A DNA stretch of 64,000 bases from NCBI RefSeq assembly GCF_022348085.1, contig NZ_JAKRFN010000006.1:62001-126000 (forward strand), read 5' to 3'. Source of the stretch: Mycobacterium sp. PSTR-4-N (GTDB taxonomy: Bacteria; Actinomycetota; Actinomycetes; Mycobacteriales; Mycobacteriaceae). How positions within the stretch are numbered: position 1 is the stretch's first letter; every line of letters begins with the position of its first letter. Shown here in pieces: positions 25,823 through 35,469 of this stretch. The position numbers and the translations under genes were made by a program. The notes below the pieces were generated by a model. The model had not been told where the DNA came from and searched no databases. It saw only the letters and a list, made by a program, of their open reading frames with translations.

Positions 25823-26563
25823 GTGAACATGCCACGCGGCGGTCCGAAGGCCTCCTGCCTGGACCGCCTGCTGGAGACCGACCGCCAGGAGTACCTGGAC
25901 CGCGATGACGTCGACCCGAAGGTCAAGCGCAGCGTGATCCGCGCGCTGGACTGGACCGGCGACGTGTTCGGCAATCACGACCGATTCGCCACGATCGCGC
26001 TCGAGCAGGTCGCCGACGTCCCCGACCCGCGCATCCTCGAGCTGGGGGCGGGCCATGGTGCCTTGTCGCGCCGGCTGCTCGAATGGCATCCGTCGGCCCG
26101 CGTCACCGTCACCGACGTCGAACCCGAATCCGTCGCGACCATCGAAGCCGAGCTCGGCGCGCACCCCCGCGCCACCGTCGCACAGATGGACGCCACCGCG
26201 CTCGACGCCGCCGACGGCGCCTACGACCTCGCGGTGTTCGCTCTGGCGTTCCACCACCTGCCGCCGACCGCCGCCGCGAGGGTCCTCGCCGAGGGCACCC
26301 GCGTGGCCACCACACTGCTGATCATCGATCTGCCCCGCCCGCCGACGCCGCTTCACCTGGCCCGGTTGGCGACGATGCTGCCGCTGGCACCGTTCCTGCC
26401 GTTCGCCCACGACGGCGTGATCAGCTCGCTGCGGACCTACAGCCCGTCGGCGCTGCGCGCACTCGCCCGTCACGCCGATCCGGACATGCGTGTGGAACTG
26501 CGCGGCGGCTGCCTCAGCCCGCAGGTGATGCTGGCCTCGCGAGGACCGTCGGCAGGCGCCTGA
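25823..26563 (+). CDS. Class I SAM-dependent methyltransferase
   Basis: A protein of about 246 residues with the SAM-binding motif ILELGAGHGALSRRLLE, acidic residue in VTDVEPE, motif with QMDATAL, and a later FAFHHL-like segment (FALAFHHLPP). The start may be GTG 25823 or ATG 25829. The ending PFLPFAHDGVISSLRTYS resembles small-molecule methyltransferases of actinobacteria. It begins 26 bases after the secreted-protein gene. The substrate is unknown. Confidence 0.75.
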   Translation: MNMPRGGPKASCLDRLLETDRQEYLDRDDVDPKVKRSVIRALDWTGDVFGNHDRFATIALEQVADVPDPRILELGAGHGALSRRLLEWHPSARVTVTDVEPESVATIEAELGAHPRATVAQMDATALDAADGAYDLAVFALAFHHLPPTAAARVLAEGTRVATTLLIIDLPRPPTPLHLARLATMLPLAPFLPFAHDGVISSLRTYSPSALRALARHADPDMRVELRGGCLSPQVMLASRGPSAGA

Positions 26564-26673
26564 GCCACGGTCGCGACGCCCTCGACAAGCTGCGCCGAAC
26601 CGGTCGCGCTCCGACCGAGGCGGCATAATGTGACAGCATCGCGGGGGTTGCTGGTTGTGCGGGGGGAGGTTCG

Positions 26674-29600
26674 ATGGAGGGGACTCCCTTCGGTCGGTAC
26701 CGGTTGATCGAGGTGCTGGGCCGTGGCGGCATGGGCGAGGTGTGGCGCGCCCACGACACGGTGACCGACCGCGTGGTGGCGCTCAAACTGCTGCCCGCCC
26801 AGTGGGCCGAGGACGAGCTCTACCTGCAGCGCTTCCGCCGTGAGGCGCACGCCGCCGCCCGACTGACCGAGCCCCACGTGGTGCCGATCCACAACTACGG
26901 CGAGGTGGACGGTCGGCTGTACGTGGACATGCGGCTGATCGACGGCTGTGACCTGCAGACGTTGCTCGGCAGTGGGGTGCTCGTCCCGGGCCGGGCGGTG
27001 GTGATCGTCGAGCAGGTCGCGATGGCGCTCGACGCCGCGCATCAGGCCGGGCTGGTGCACCGCGACGTCAAGCCGTCCAACATCCTCATCGCCCGTTACG
27101 ACTTCGCCTACCTGATCGATTTCGGCGTGGCACGGGCCGTGACCGACACCGGCCTGACCAACTCCGCGCACATCGTCGGCACCCTGCCGTACATGGCGCC
27201 CGAACGGTTCCGCAACGGGATCAGCGACGTGCGGTCCGATGTGTACTCGCTGACATGCGTTCTGGCGCAATGCCTGACGGGCAGGACACCGTTCCCCGGC
27301 CAGAGTGTCGAGGAGCAGATGATGGCGCATCTGACCGCGCCACCGCCGATGCCGTCGACGATGACCCCGTACATCCCGGCCGCGTTCGACGCCGTCATCG
27401 CCACAGGCATGGCCAAGAACCCCGACGATCGGTACCAGACCGCGCTGGAGCTCGCCGAAGCGGCGAGCCGCGCGCTCGACAGCGCCGCGTCCACCCCGGT
27501 GCGGGTGTCGGTGACGGCGAACCCGCCCGGCGCGGACGGCGACATGGCCGCGACGCTTCTGGGCGGTGAGCCCGGCGGGCAGGAGACGAGCGAGGGCGGC
27601 CTGGACCTCACGCGCACGGGCGACTCCATCGACGATCTCCTGGACCGGGCGGTCGCCGCCGTCAACAGCGGTGACCGGGTCAAGGCGTCCGCGCTGGCCG
27701 ACCAGGTCCTGGCCGTCGACCACCGCAACGCCGAGGCCGAGGACCTGTTGCGAGCGCCCACCGATCGGGGCGAGATCCGCCGCCTGACCATGATCTCGGC
27801 CGACCTCGTCGATGCCACCGAGCTGGCGCTGCGTGTGGAGCCGGAGACCCACCGCCTCCTGGTCAGCCGTTTCCGCGACCTCGTGCGGCAGGTCGCCGAC
27901 CGCTACGAGGGTCACGTCGCCTCCTCCAAGGCCGACGGCCTGCTGGTGGTGTTCGGTTATCCGAACGCCCATGACGACGACGTGCGCCGCGCGGTCCAGG
28001 CGGGGCTCGACATCGCGCGCGACGTGGAACGGCTCAGCGAGCAGGCGAGGCGCCGATTCGGTGCGGGTGTCGACGTCCGCATCGGTGTGCACCGCGGGCC
28101 GGTCTATCTCGACAGCGACCAGGACGACGTGTACGGCCTGGCGGTCAGCCTCGCCGCGCAGGTGTCGGCCCTGGCGCCGACCGGCGGGGTGGCGGTGTCG
28201 CACTCGGTGGAACCATTGGTGCGCAACGCGTTCGATCTGGAACGGATGCCGTCGGCGGCGATGCCAGGCTCGGCGGAGGTGCTCAATCCGTTCCGCGTCC
28301 TCGGCGAGCGCGCCTACACCACGACCGCACCGATGGGTCCGCTGGTGGGACGGGACCGCGAGTTCAGCCGGTTGGAGAAGAGTTGGCGGCGCGCACAGGC
28401 GGGCACGCTGACGGTGCCGGCTGTGGTGTTCCGCGGCGAGGCGGGCATCGGCAAGAGCCGGCTCGCCGCGGCGGCCACCGAGCTGGTGACCCGGGACAAC
28501 GCCACGGCCATCGAACTCGTCGGCTCCCCCGTGCACGCCGACGTGGGCCTGCATCCGGCGCGACTGCTGCTGGAGCGCCGCTGCGGCATCACCCGGGTCA
28601 CCGAGCCGGTCCGCCGCCTGCACCTGCTGGAGGCCGAACTGCTCGCGCTGGGCCTCGACCCGGGGACCGAGATCGGTTTGCTCGCACCGATTCTGGGTCT
28701 CGATGCCGCTCTCGGCTATGCGCCACCGCAAGCGGAGGGCCGCAAACTGGCCGAACTCATCGCGGCGGCCATGAAGAACTATCTGTTCGCCGTGTTCGGC
28801 GGCCGGCCCGGGCTGCTCCTGGCCGAGGACGTCCATTGGTTCGACAGGTCCACGCTCGACCTGCTGGGCAGTGTGCTCGCGGCGACCGACGGCCGGCTGC
28901 TGGTGGTGATCACCGGTCGCGAAGGCAGTTGGCTCGGTGAGCAGTGGCCCGCCAAGGTCTTCGACCTGTCGCCGCTGTCCGACGAACAGACCGACGAGCT
29001 GGTGTTGGCCCTCGATCCGCGGATCGCGCCCGAGCAGTGTGCGGCGGTGCGGGCGCGCTGCGGCGGTGTGCCGTACTACATCGAGCAGGTGGTCAACGGA
29101 CTCGAATCCGACTCGGGCGCAGCAGCTTCCACCGTGCCCGATTCTCTCTACGAGCCGCTGTTCGCCAGGCTGCTCGCCGTCCCCGATGTCGTGCCGGTCG
29201 TCGAGGCGGCGGCGGTGATCGGCAGACAGGTGGATCGTTCCCTGCTCATCGCGGTGTCGGCGCTGAGCGAGGACAAGGTCGACGACGTGATCGACGAGCT
29301 CGAGGACGCCAAGGTGTTCGAGCCGCACGGGCCCGACGTGTGGAAGTTCCGCCACGAGCTGCTGCGGGAGGTGGCCGCTGAACTGGCGCCGCCGAGCGTG
29401 CGCCGGGCGTTGCACGGCCGGACCGCCGACGTCCTGGTCGCCGGCGCGGCCGGGGAGCCGGACTGGCGTCTGGTCGCCGCGCACTACGAGCAGGCCGAGC
29501 GGCACGCCGACGCCGCCGGGGCGTATCGCGAGGCGTCGGCCACCGCACGCCGGCGCGGTGCGCTGGAGGAAGCCCGCACGTACCTGACGCGGTCGCTGGC

Positions 29601-30798
29601 CCAGCTGGAGCTCTGCCCGCCCGGGCGTGATCGCGACCGCCTGGAGATCGAGCCGCGGCTCGAGCGCGGGTTCCTCACCTCCACCGCCGAGGGTTACCAA
29701 AGCCCTTCAGTGGCTGAGGATCTGGAGCGAAGCCTGCAGATCGTCGGTTCGGATCTGCACGACGATCAGGTGATCGGGACGCTGCTCGCGGTGAGCAGCT
29801 ACTACATCAACAAATCCGATCTGCGCCGCGCACACCAGCTGGCGGAGGCGCTGCAGGAGACTCCCGACGAGCGGCGCCGGGTGTGGAACCCGGCCATCGC
29901 CTGCGTGCAGGGCATGGTGATGTTCCTGCGCGGCGAATTCGACCAGGCGCGTAGGTATTTCGAGGAGGCCAGCGCCGGCTTCGACGCCGAGGGTCAGAAC
30001 AGCATGCAGGAGCTGTGGTTCATCCCCTGGGACGTGGTCGCGCTGGCCTACGAGCACCTCTCGATCTACCACGTGCTGCGAGGTGAGCAGGCGGCCGCGG
30101 AACTCGCGATGGCGAAGGCCGAGAATCGGGGGGACGAACTGGCGTTCCCGTGGGGTCCCTACAACCAGGCGTACGCCAACCACATCGAGATCTGGCTGCG
30201 CCGGGAGAGCGGCGACCTCGATCGCGCCGAGCGGGTGGTGTCCGACATGGTCGAGCGGGCCGAGCGCTACGGCATCGACTTCTGGCACGCGCTGGGCTCG
30301 ACGCTGGGGCAGGCCACCGTCGCGGCCGAGATGTCATTGCGCGCAGCCCGGCCCGCGCACGAGCTGTCGGCGCAGATCGATGCGCTCACCGGGTTCACCG
30401 ACTTCTGGCGATCCCTCGGGCTGTACGCCTATCAAACCCAATACGACTGCGTGATCGGCCAACTGCTGATCGCGGCCGGCCGGCTAGACGACGCCCGCGA
30501 CCGCATCGATGCAGCGCTGCAGATCGCCGAGGACACCCAGATGCACTTCTTCGACGCGGAGTTGTTGCGGGCGCGCGCCAAGACGCACACCGACCCCGAC
30601 ACCAGCGCCGCGGATCTGGGAGTGGCGATGGCGCTCGCCCGACACCAGGGGGCGCCGCTCTACGAGCTCCGGGCCGCCCTCGACGACGTCGACCTCCGCG
30701 GCGAGCCTGCCCGTCCCCAGCTCGCCGACGCACTGAACCGGCTTCCCGCGGACTGCACCCTGCCCGACGTGGTACGGGCGCGCGCCGTCCTCGGCTGA
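26674..30798 (+). CDS. Ser/Thr protein kinase fused to cyclase-like domain, STAND-type ATPase and TPR-like repeats
   Basis: A 1374-residue signalling protein without transmembrane segments. Residues 1-265 form a Hanks-type kinase: P-loop GRGGMGEV (17-24), K38, HRDVKPSN (129-136, catalytic D131), DFG 149-151, APE 175-177. Residues 365-545 resemble a class III nucleotide cyclase: metal aspartates D377 (SADLVD) and D421 (KADGLL) are kept, but the transition-state Asn and Arg of the NLAAR motif are S492 and Q496, so cyclase activity is doubtful. Residues 555-900 form an AAA/STAND ATPase, with Walker A GEAGIGKS (588-595) and Walker B LLLAEDVHWFD (713-723). The remainder is helical repeats. GGGGGGAGG at 26661-26669 supports the ATG. 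An FHA-containing SARP regulator faces it across 248 bases. Confidence 0.9.
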   Translation: MEGTPFGRYRLIEVLGRGGMGEVWRAHDTVTDRVVALKLLPAQWAEDELYLQRFRREAHAAARLTEPHVVPIHNYGEVDGRLYVDMRLIDGCDLQTLLGSGVLVPGRAVVIVEQVAMALDAAHQAGLVHRDVKPSNILIARYDFAYLIDFGVARAVTDTGLTNSAHIVGTLPYMAPERFRNGISDVRSDVYSLTCVLAQCLTGRTPFPGQSVEEQMMAHLTAPPPMPSTMTPYIPAAFDAVIATGMAKNPDDRYQTALELAEAASRALDSAASTPVRVSVTANPPGADGDMAATLLGGEPGGQETSEGGLDLTRTGDSIDDLLDRAVAAVNSGDRVKASALADQVLAVDHRNAEAEDLLRAPTDRGEIRRLTMISADLVDATELALRVEPETHRLLVSRFRDLVRQVADRYEGHVASSKADGLLVVFGYPNAHDDDVRRAVQAGLDIARDVERLSEQARRRFGAGVDVRIGVHRGPVYLDSDQDDVYGLAVSLAAQVSALAPTGGVAVSHSVEPLVRNAFDLERMPSAAMPGSAEVLNPFRVLGERAYTTTAPMGPLVGRDREFSRLEKSWRRAQAGTLTVPAVVFRGEAGIGKSRLAAAATELVTRDNATAIELVGSPVHADVGLHPARLLLERRCGITRVTEPVRRLHLLEAELLALGLDPGTEIGLLAPILGLDAALGYAPPQAEGRKLAELIAAAMKNYLFAVFGGRPGLLLAEDVHWFDRSTLDLLGSVLAATDGRLLVVITGREGSWLGEQWPAKVFDLSPLSDEQTDELVLALDPRIAPEQCAAVRARCGGVPYYIEQVVNGLESDSGAAASTVPDSLYEPLFARLLAVPDVVPVVEAAAVIGRQVDRSLLIAVSALSEDKVDDVIDELEDAKVFEPHGPDVWKFRHELLREVAAELAPPSVRRALHGRTADVLVAGAAGEPDWRLVAAHYEQAERHADAAGAYREASATARRRGALEEARTYLTRSLAQLELCPPGRDRDRLEIEPRLERGFLTSTAEGYQSPSVAEDLERSLQIVGSDLHDDQVIGTLLAVSSYYINKSDLRRAHQLAEALQETPDERRRVWNPAIACVQGMVMFLRGEFDQARRYFEEASAGFDAEGQNSMQELWFIPWDVVALAYEHLSIYHVLRGEQAAAELAMAKAENRGDELAFPWGPYNQAYANHIEIWLRRESGDLDRAERVVSDMVERAERYGIDFWHALGSTLGQATVAAEMSLRAARPAHELSAQIDALTGFTDFWRSLGLYAYQTQYDCVIGQLLIAAGRLDDARDRIDAALQIAEDTQMHFFDAELLRARAKTHTDPDTSAADLGVAMALARHQGAPLYELRAALDDVDLRGEPARPQLADALNRLPADCTLPDVVRARAVLG

Positions 30799-30804
30799 CC
30801 GGGT

Positions 30805-30858
30805 GGCCGGACCCGGAGTCTCGGCGCACGTACTCCGCCGAAGACCCCGGACCCGGCC
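30805..30858. terminator. Imperfect hairpin after the kinase gene
   Basis: GC-rich arms 30805-30826 and 30836-30858 pair over about 20 bases with a few mismatches and one bulge; the loop is nine to ten bases. It sits between convergent genes. The rest of 30799-31046 shows no gene. Confidence 0.45.
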
Positions 30859-31046
30859 GGGCGGCCGCATGAGTCCCCTCGCATCAGCGGCCTGCTCGTC
30901 GGGCACCGGTCGTGCCGTCCCCCGATCGGTGGCGCGGCCGGATTGTCGACCGTGCCGTCCCGGTGTCCGCGACGAGTGAGACAACGATCACGGGACGGGC
31001 TTGGAAAAATCTTGGGACGACCCGGCGGCCGGGCGGTCGCGTGATC

Positions 31047-32174
31047 TCAGGTGTCGTGTTCGAAGACGAACTCGCCGTCGCCGATCCCGAGCCGGTCGCC
31101 GTCGGAGAGCTCCGCGCTGCCTTGGACCCGTCCTCCGTTCCGGTGGATCCCGTTGGCCGACCCGGCGTCGATGATCACGAACCCGGTGCCCGAGCCGATG
31201 ATGACCGCGTGATGGCGGCTGACGCGCGGGTCGCCGAGCACGATGTCGTTGTCGGAATGCCGGCCGATCCGGGTGACGGCATGGGTCAGCGGATACGTCC
31301 GGCCCGCCGGCGTGCGTAGCCGCGCGGCGCCGGCCTGCGACGCCGACATCAAGCGGTTGACGGTGGCCACCATGGTGTCGGCGGCGGTCTTCCTGATCGA
31401 CGGTCCCACGTTCAGGGGCCCCTGCGCCAGGATCACGGCATGCAGATCGCGCAGTTCGGGCGCCGGGTCGATGCCGAGTTCCTCGGCCAGCACCGCTTTC
31501 AGCCGGCGATACGCGTCCAGGGCGTCGGATTGACGCTGCGTGAGGTAGTACGCCGTCATCAACTGGGCCCACAGCGGCTCCCGGTAGGGGTGGCGGGCGA
31601 CCAACTCCTCGAGTTCACCGATCACCGACTCGGCTCTGCCGCAAGCGATCTCGGACTGGGCTCGGACGGTGTGCGCCGAGATCCTGTCTTCCGACAGGGC
31701 CACCTCGAAGGTCTGTACGAACGGGAAGCCCCGCAGGTCGGCGAGGAAGTCACCCTGCCACTGGGCCAGCGCGTCCGACAGGTGCGCACTCGCATCCTCG
31801 AACTGTCCCGCCGCGGCCGACTCCAGACCTGCCGTCCGGGCCGCGATGAACCGGTCCAGATCCACGTCTCGATCGTCGACGTGCACCCGGTAGCCCCCGG
31901 AGGTCTTCTCCAGGAGCCGGCGGTCGTCCACGCCGGAGGTGCGCAGCAGACGGCGCAGGTTGGAGACGTAGGCGTGCAGACTGGCGCGGGCCTCGGCCGG
32001 GGCCTGCTCACCCCAGACGGCGTCGATCAGCATCTCGGCGGGCAGGGCCCGATTGCGGTGCAGCACCAGGACGGCCAGCACGGCCCGCTGCTTCGGCGTG
32101 CCCAGCGGGACCGCCGCGCCTCCCACGGTCATGTGGAACGGCCCGAGCAGCGCGAAGCTGACACTCGAACTCAC
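31047..32174 (-). CDS. EmbR-like SARP regulator with FHA domain
   Basis: A 375-residue transcription factor of EmbR architecture. Residues 5-97 form the winged-helix DNA-binding domain (VPLGTPKQRAVLAVLVL), 98-250 the bacterial transcriptional activation (BTAD) domain, and about 283-373 a phosphothreonine-binding FHA domain with R305 in IGRHSDND, S319 in VSRHHA and N341 in SANG. The start GTG 32174 follows GGGGAGGAA. EmbR proteins are activated when Ser/Thr kinases phosphorylate them or present a phosphothreonine. The adjacent convergent kinase fusion is therefore the probable partner. It is a paralogue rather than certain EmbR, since no emb genes are close. Confidence 0.88.
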   Translation of the reverse strand: MSSSVSFALLGPFHMTVGGAAVPLGTPKQRAVLAVLVLHRNRALPAEMLIDAVWGEQAPAEARASLHAYVSNLRRLLRTSGVDDRRLLEKTSGGYRVHVDDRDVDLDRFIAARTAGLESAAAGQFEDASAHLSDALAQWQGDFLADLRGFPFVQTFEVALSEDRISAHTVRAQSEIACGRAESVIGELEELVARHPYREPLWAQLMTAYYLTQRQSDALDAYRRLKAVLAEELGIDPAPELRDLHAVILAQGPLNVGPSIRKTAADTMVATVNRLMSASQAGAARLRTPAGRTYPLTHAVTRIGRHSDNDIVLGDPRVSRHHAVIIGSGTGFVIIDAGSANGIHRNGGRVQGSAELSDGDRLGIGDGEFVFEHDT

Positions 32175-32254
32175 CGACGTCGATTCCTCCCCCTGTGCCG
32201 CAGGAGCGACCTTACCGGCCAACTGTCCCGCCCGACCGCCGGCGATGGCGTTGA

Positions 32255-33742
32255 ATGGCTGTCGTGGGCGAGGAACTGACACAGACCGAGTTCACTCGCG
32301 AGCACCGCCGCGAGTACCGACGCAAGGTGCAGCTGTGCCTCGACGTGTTCGAGACGATGCTGGCGCAGTCCAGCTTCGACTTCGAGAAGCCGCTGACCGG
32401 CATGGAGATCGAGTGCAACCTGGTCGACGGTGACTACCAGCCGGCGATGACCAACTCCGAGGTGCTCGCCGCGATCGCCGATCCCGCCTACCAGACCGAA
32501 CTCGGCGCCTACAACATCGAGTTCAACGTGCCGCCGCGCCGGCTGCCCGGCCGCGCCGGGCTCGACCTGGAGGCCGAGGTGCGGGCCAGCCTGAACGCCG
32601 CGGAGGCCAAGGCCAACACCGACGGCTCGCACATCGTGATGGTCGGCATCCTGCCGACGTTGATGCCCCAGCACCTGGCCGGCCACTGGATGAGCGAGTC
32701 GACCCGCTACCAGGCACTCAACGACTCGATCTTCACCGCGCGCGGTGAGGACATCGACATCGACATCGCCGGTCCGGAACGCCTGAGCCTGCAGACCGCG
32801 TCGATCGCACCCGAATCCGCCTGCACCAGCATGCAATTGCATCTGCAGGTCTCCCCCGGCGACTTCGCCGACAACTGGAACGCCGCGCAGGTGCTGGCCG
32901 GGCCGCAGCTCGCCCTGGGCGCCAACTCACCGTTCTTCTTCGGCCACCGGCTGTGGGCCGAGACGCGCATCGAACTCTTCGCCCAGGCCACCGACACGCG
33001 CCCCGACGAGTTGAAGACCCAGGGTGTGCGGCCGCGGGTGTGGTTCGGGGAACGCTGGATCACCTCGATATTCGACCTGTTCGAGGAGAACGTGAGGTAC
33101 TTCCCGTCGCTGCTGCCCGAGCTGTCCGACGAGGATCCGGTTGCCGAACTCGCCGCCGGCCGCACGCCGACGCTGTCGGAGCTGCGGCTGCACAACGGCA
33201 CCATCTACCGCTGGAACCGCCCCGTCTACGACGTCGTGGCGGGTCGTCCGCACCTTCGGGTCGAGAACCGGGTGCTGCCCGCGGGACCCACGGTGGTCGA
33301 CATGATGGCCAACGCCGCGTTCTACTACGGCGCGCTGCGAGCACTGTCCGAAGAGGATCGCCCCCTGTGGACCAAGCTCAGTTTCGCCACGGCCCGGGCG
33401 AATTTCGAGGCCGCCGCCCAGCACGGGCTGGATGCCCGCCTCTACTGGCCGGGCGCCGGCGAGGTCACCCCGGACGAACTGGTGCTGCGCCACCTGCTGC
33501 CGTTGGCCGATGAGGGATTGCGTCGCTGGGAGGTGGCCGCCGAGGTGCGGGACCGCTACCTCGGGGTGATCGAGGGGCGCGCCAAGTCGGGCCGCAACGG
33601 CGCGGTCTGGCAGACCGCCGCGGTGGCAGCGCTGCAGGACCGCGGCCTGAGCCGGCCCGCGGCGCTGGCCGAGATGCTGCGCCTGTACTGCGAACACATG
33701 CACACCAACGATCCGGTGCACACCTGGGAGGTGCCGACCTAG
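32255..33742 (+). CDS. Glutamate-cysteine ligase-like protein (GCS2 family, Rv3698 type)
   Basis: A 495-residue protein of the GCS2/ATP-grasp-like carboxylate-amine ligase family. TGMEIECNLVDG near 48-58 and LQLHLQVSPGDF near 195 carry the conserved metal/ATP-binding residues. Mycobacteria make mycothiol instead of glutathione, so the true substrates of this branch are unclear. It is divergent from the FHA regulator, with 80 bases between. The genuine ergothioneine ligase egtA is a distinct gene at 50.4 kb. Confidence 0.83.
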   Translation: MAVVGEELTQTEFTREHRREYRRKVQLCLDVFETMLAQSSFDFEKPLTGMEIECNLVDGDYQPAMTNSEVLAAIADPAYQTELGAYNIEFNVPPRRLPGRAGLDLEAEVRASLNAAEAKANTDGSHIVMVGILPTLMPQHLAGHWMSESTRYQALNDSIFTARGEDIDIDIAGPERLSLQTASIAPESACTSMQLHLQVSPGDFADNWNAAQVLAGPQLALGANSPFFFGHRLWAETRIELFAQATDTRPDELKTQGVRPRVWFGERWITSIFDLFEENVRYFPSLLPELSDEDPVAELAAGRTPTLSELRLHNGTIYRWNRPVYDVVAGRPHLRVENRVLPAGPTVVDMMANAAFYYGALRALSEEDRPLWTKLSFATARANFEAAAQHGLDARLYWPGAGEVTPDELVLRHLLPLADEGLRRWEVAAEVRDRYLGVIEGRAKSGRNGAVWQTAAVAALQDRGLSRPAALAEMLRLYCEHMHTNDPVHTWEVPT

Positions 33743-33755
33743 CGGCTCGGGCAGG

Positions 33756-34679
33756 TCACGTGGCGGGTAGGTGCTCGCGGTAGAAGTCGGCCAGCCGGTC
33801 GACCGCTTGATCGACGTATTCGGCCACGTCGTACATCTCGTAGTGGCCGGCGCCCTCGATCACCATCAGGTCGACCGGATTCGGGGCGAGCTGCCAGAGT
33901 TTCATGCCCGCCTCGTAGGACCCCGTCACGCCTCGGCGTCCAGCCAGGATGACCTGCAGCGGCTGGGTCAGCAACTGATCCACGAGGTGGAACGCGTCGT
34001 ACCCGATCAGCAGGGTGTCGCCCCGGGCCAGCCGTCGATTGGTCGACCGCGGGTGACCGCCCCGCGGCGTCCGGTAGTACTCGATCGCCTGGGTGTTGTC
34101 GATGTCGGTGATGCCCGCGGCGACAGCGTCTTCCGCGGTGTCGGGCAGCCAGGTGAGCCGCTCGAGGCGGCCGGTCCGGACTTCGCGGGTGCGCTCCGCC
34201 GCCAGACGGTCCAGCGCCGCCGCCGGACCGTCGGGAGAGAATGCGGGCGACCGCCAGCTGTCGCCCATGTTGCCGGCGACCACGGTGCCGATCGCGCGGA
34301 TGCGGTGGTCGGTGCGGGCCGTGTGCACGGCGTAGCCGCCGCCGGCGCAGATGCCGAGCACTCCGATGCGATCGGCATCGATGCCGGGCACCTGCTGGAG
34401 CGCGTCGATGGCGAACGAGATGTCCTCGCCGCGCCGGTACGGATCCTCGAGGTCGCGCGGCGTGCCACCGCTCTCACCCTGGTACGCCGGGTCGAACACG
34501 AGGGCGGCGACGCCCCTGGCCGCCAATCGGGACGCATAATTGGCGCCGATCTGTTCCTTCACGCTGCTGCCGGGCGTCGACAGGACGACAGCCGGGCCCG
34601 GGCGCTGGTCGTCGGGCAGGTGCAGCAGTCCTGCGAGATCGAAGGAACCGCGGGGGATGCTCAGGGGCCTGATCGTCAT
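33756..34679 (-). CDS. Alpha/beta hydrolase (dienelactone hydrolase-like)
   Basis: A 307-residue cytosolic hydrolase. The nucleophile elbow is GICAGG with Cys111 where most hydrolases have Ser, as in dienelactone hydrolases. The oxyanion region is LSTPGSSVKEQ, and the acid/histidine pair is near D67 region and H in GAGHYEM. It may act on an ester or a peptide-like substrate. It is convergent with the ligase-like gene and divergent from a methyltransferase. Confidence 0.8.
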   Translation of the reverse strand: MTIRPLSIPRGSFDLAGLLHLPDDQRPGPAVVLSTPGSSVKEQIGANYASRLAARGVAALVFDPAYQGESGGTPRDLEDPYRRGEDISFAIDALQQVPGIDADRIGVLGICAGGGYAVHTARTDHRIRAIGTVVAGNMGDSWRSPAFSPDGPAAALDRLAAERTREVRTGRLERLTWLPDTAEDAVAAGITDIDNTQAIEYYRTPRGGHPRSTNRRLARGDTLLIGYDAFHLVDQLLTQPLQVILAGRRGVTGSYEAGMKLWQLAPNPVDLMVIEGAGHYEMYDVAEYVDQAVDRLADFYREHLPAT

Positions 34680-34780
34680 GGTGTGTCCGTCCGTCGGTGA
34701 ACCGGATTCGGTGAACCTGTCTCCTTCTTCAAGCCGCGAGGCCGGTCGAAACTTCCCGCACGACGCGTACCTTGGCGCTC

Positions 34781-35452
34781 ATGGCCGACAACCTCCATAA
34801 CATGGACTGGGACAGCGCGTATCGGGGCGAGACCGACTTCGGCGGCGAGCCGCCCTGGAACATCGGTGAACCGCAGCCCGAACTCGCCGCTCTGATCGCG
34901 GCGGGCAAGGTCCGCAGTGAGGTGCTCGACGCCGGCTGCGGGCACGCCGAGTTGTCGCTGGCGCTGGCGGCCCAGGGCTACACCGTGACCGGGATCGACC
35001 TCTCCCCGACCGCGGTCGCCGCTGCGACGGCGGCGGCGCAGGACCGCGGCCTGACCGGGGCGACGTTCCTGGCCGCGGACATCACGAACATCACCGGCTT
35101 CGACGGCCGGTTCTCCACGGTGATGGACTCGACGCTGTTCCACTCCTTGCCCGTCGACGGCCGCGACGGGTACGTGCGATCGGTGCACCGCGCCGCAGCG
35201 CCGGGGGCGAACTACTTCATCCTGGTGTTCGCCGCGGGTGCGTTCCCGCCCGACGTCGACCAGAAGCCCAACGAGGTCACCGAGGACGAGCTGCGCGAGG
35301 TGGTCGGCAGATACTGGGAGATCGACGAGGTGCGACCGGCCTTCATCCACGCGAAGATGCCTGCCGAGGTCCCCCTGCCGCCGCATGCGCGTGACGACAA
35401 GGGACGCGCGAAGATGAGCGCGTTCCTGCTCACCGCACACAAGTCGCAGTAG
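34781..35452 (+). CDS. SAM-dependent methyltransferase (Rv3699 type)
   Basis: A 223-residue class I methyltransferase. Motif I is VLDAGCGHAELSLALA, the acidic end of strand 2 is in GIDLSPTA, and FHSLPVDGRDGYVRSVHR is a thiopurine-like group feature. The start is ATG 34781; TTG nine bases upstream is possible but unlikely. The M. tuberculosis gene in the same position is Rv3699. The substrate is unknown. Confidence 0.82.
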   Translation: MADNLHNMDWDSAYRGETDFGGEPPWNIGEPQPELAALIAAGKVRSEVLDAGCGHAELSLALAAQGYTVTGIDLSPTAVAAATAAAQDRGLTGATFLAADITNITGFDGRFSTVMDSTLFHSLPVDGRDGYVRSVHRAAAPGANYFILVFAAGAFPPDVDQKPNEVTEDELREVVGRYWEIDEVRPAFIHAKMPAEVPLPPHARDDKGRAKMSAFLLTAHKSQ

Positions 35453-35469
35453 TCTCCGGCAGACCCCCG

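Noticed and set aside
26470..29700. 1076-codon open frame on the minus strand across the kinase fusion
   Set aside because: It is the antisense shadow of a GC-rich gene; the residues are Arg/Gly/His-biased and show no domain, and the plus-strand frame has clear kinase and ATPase motifs.
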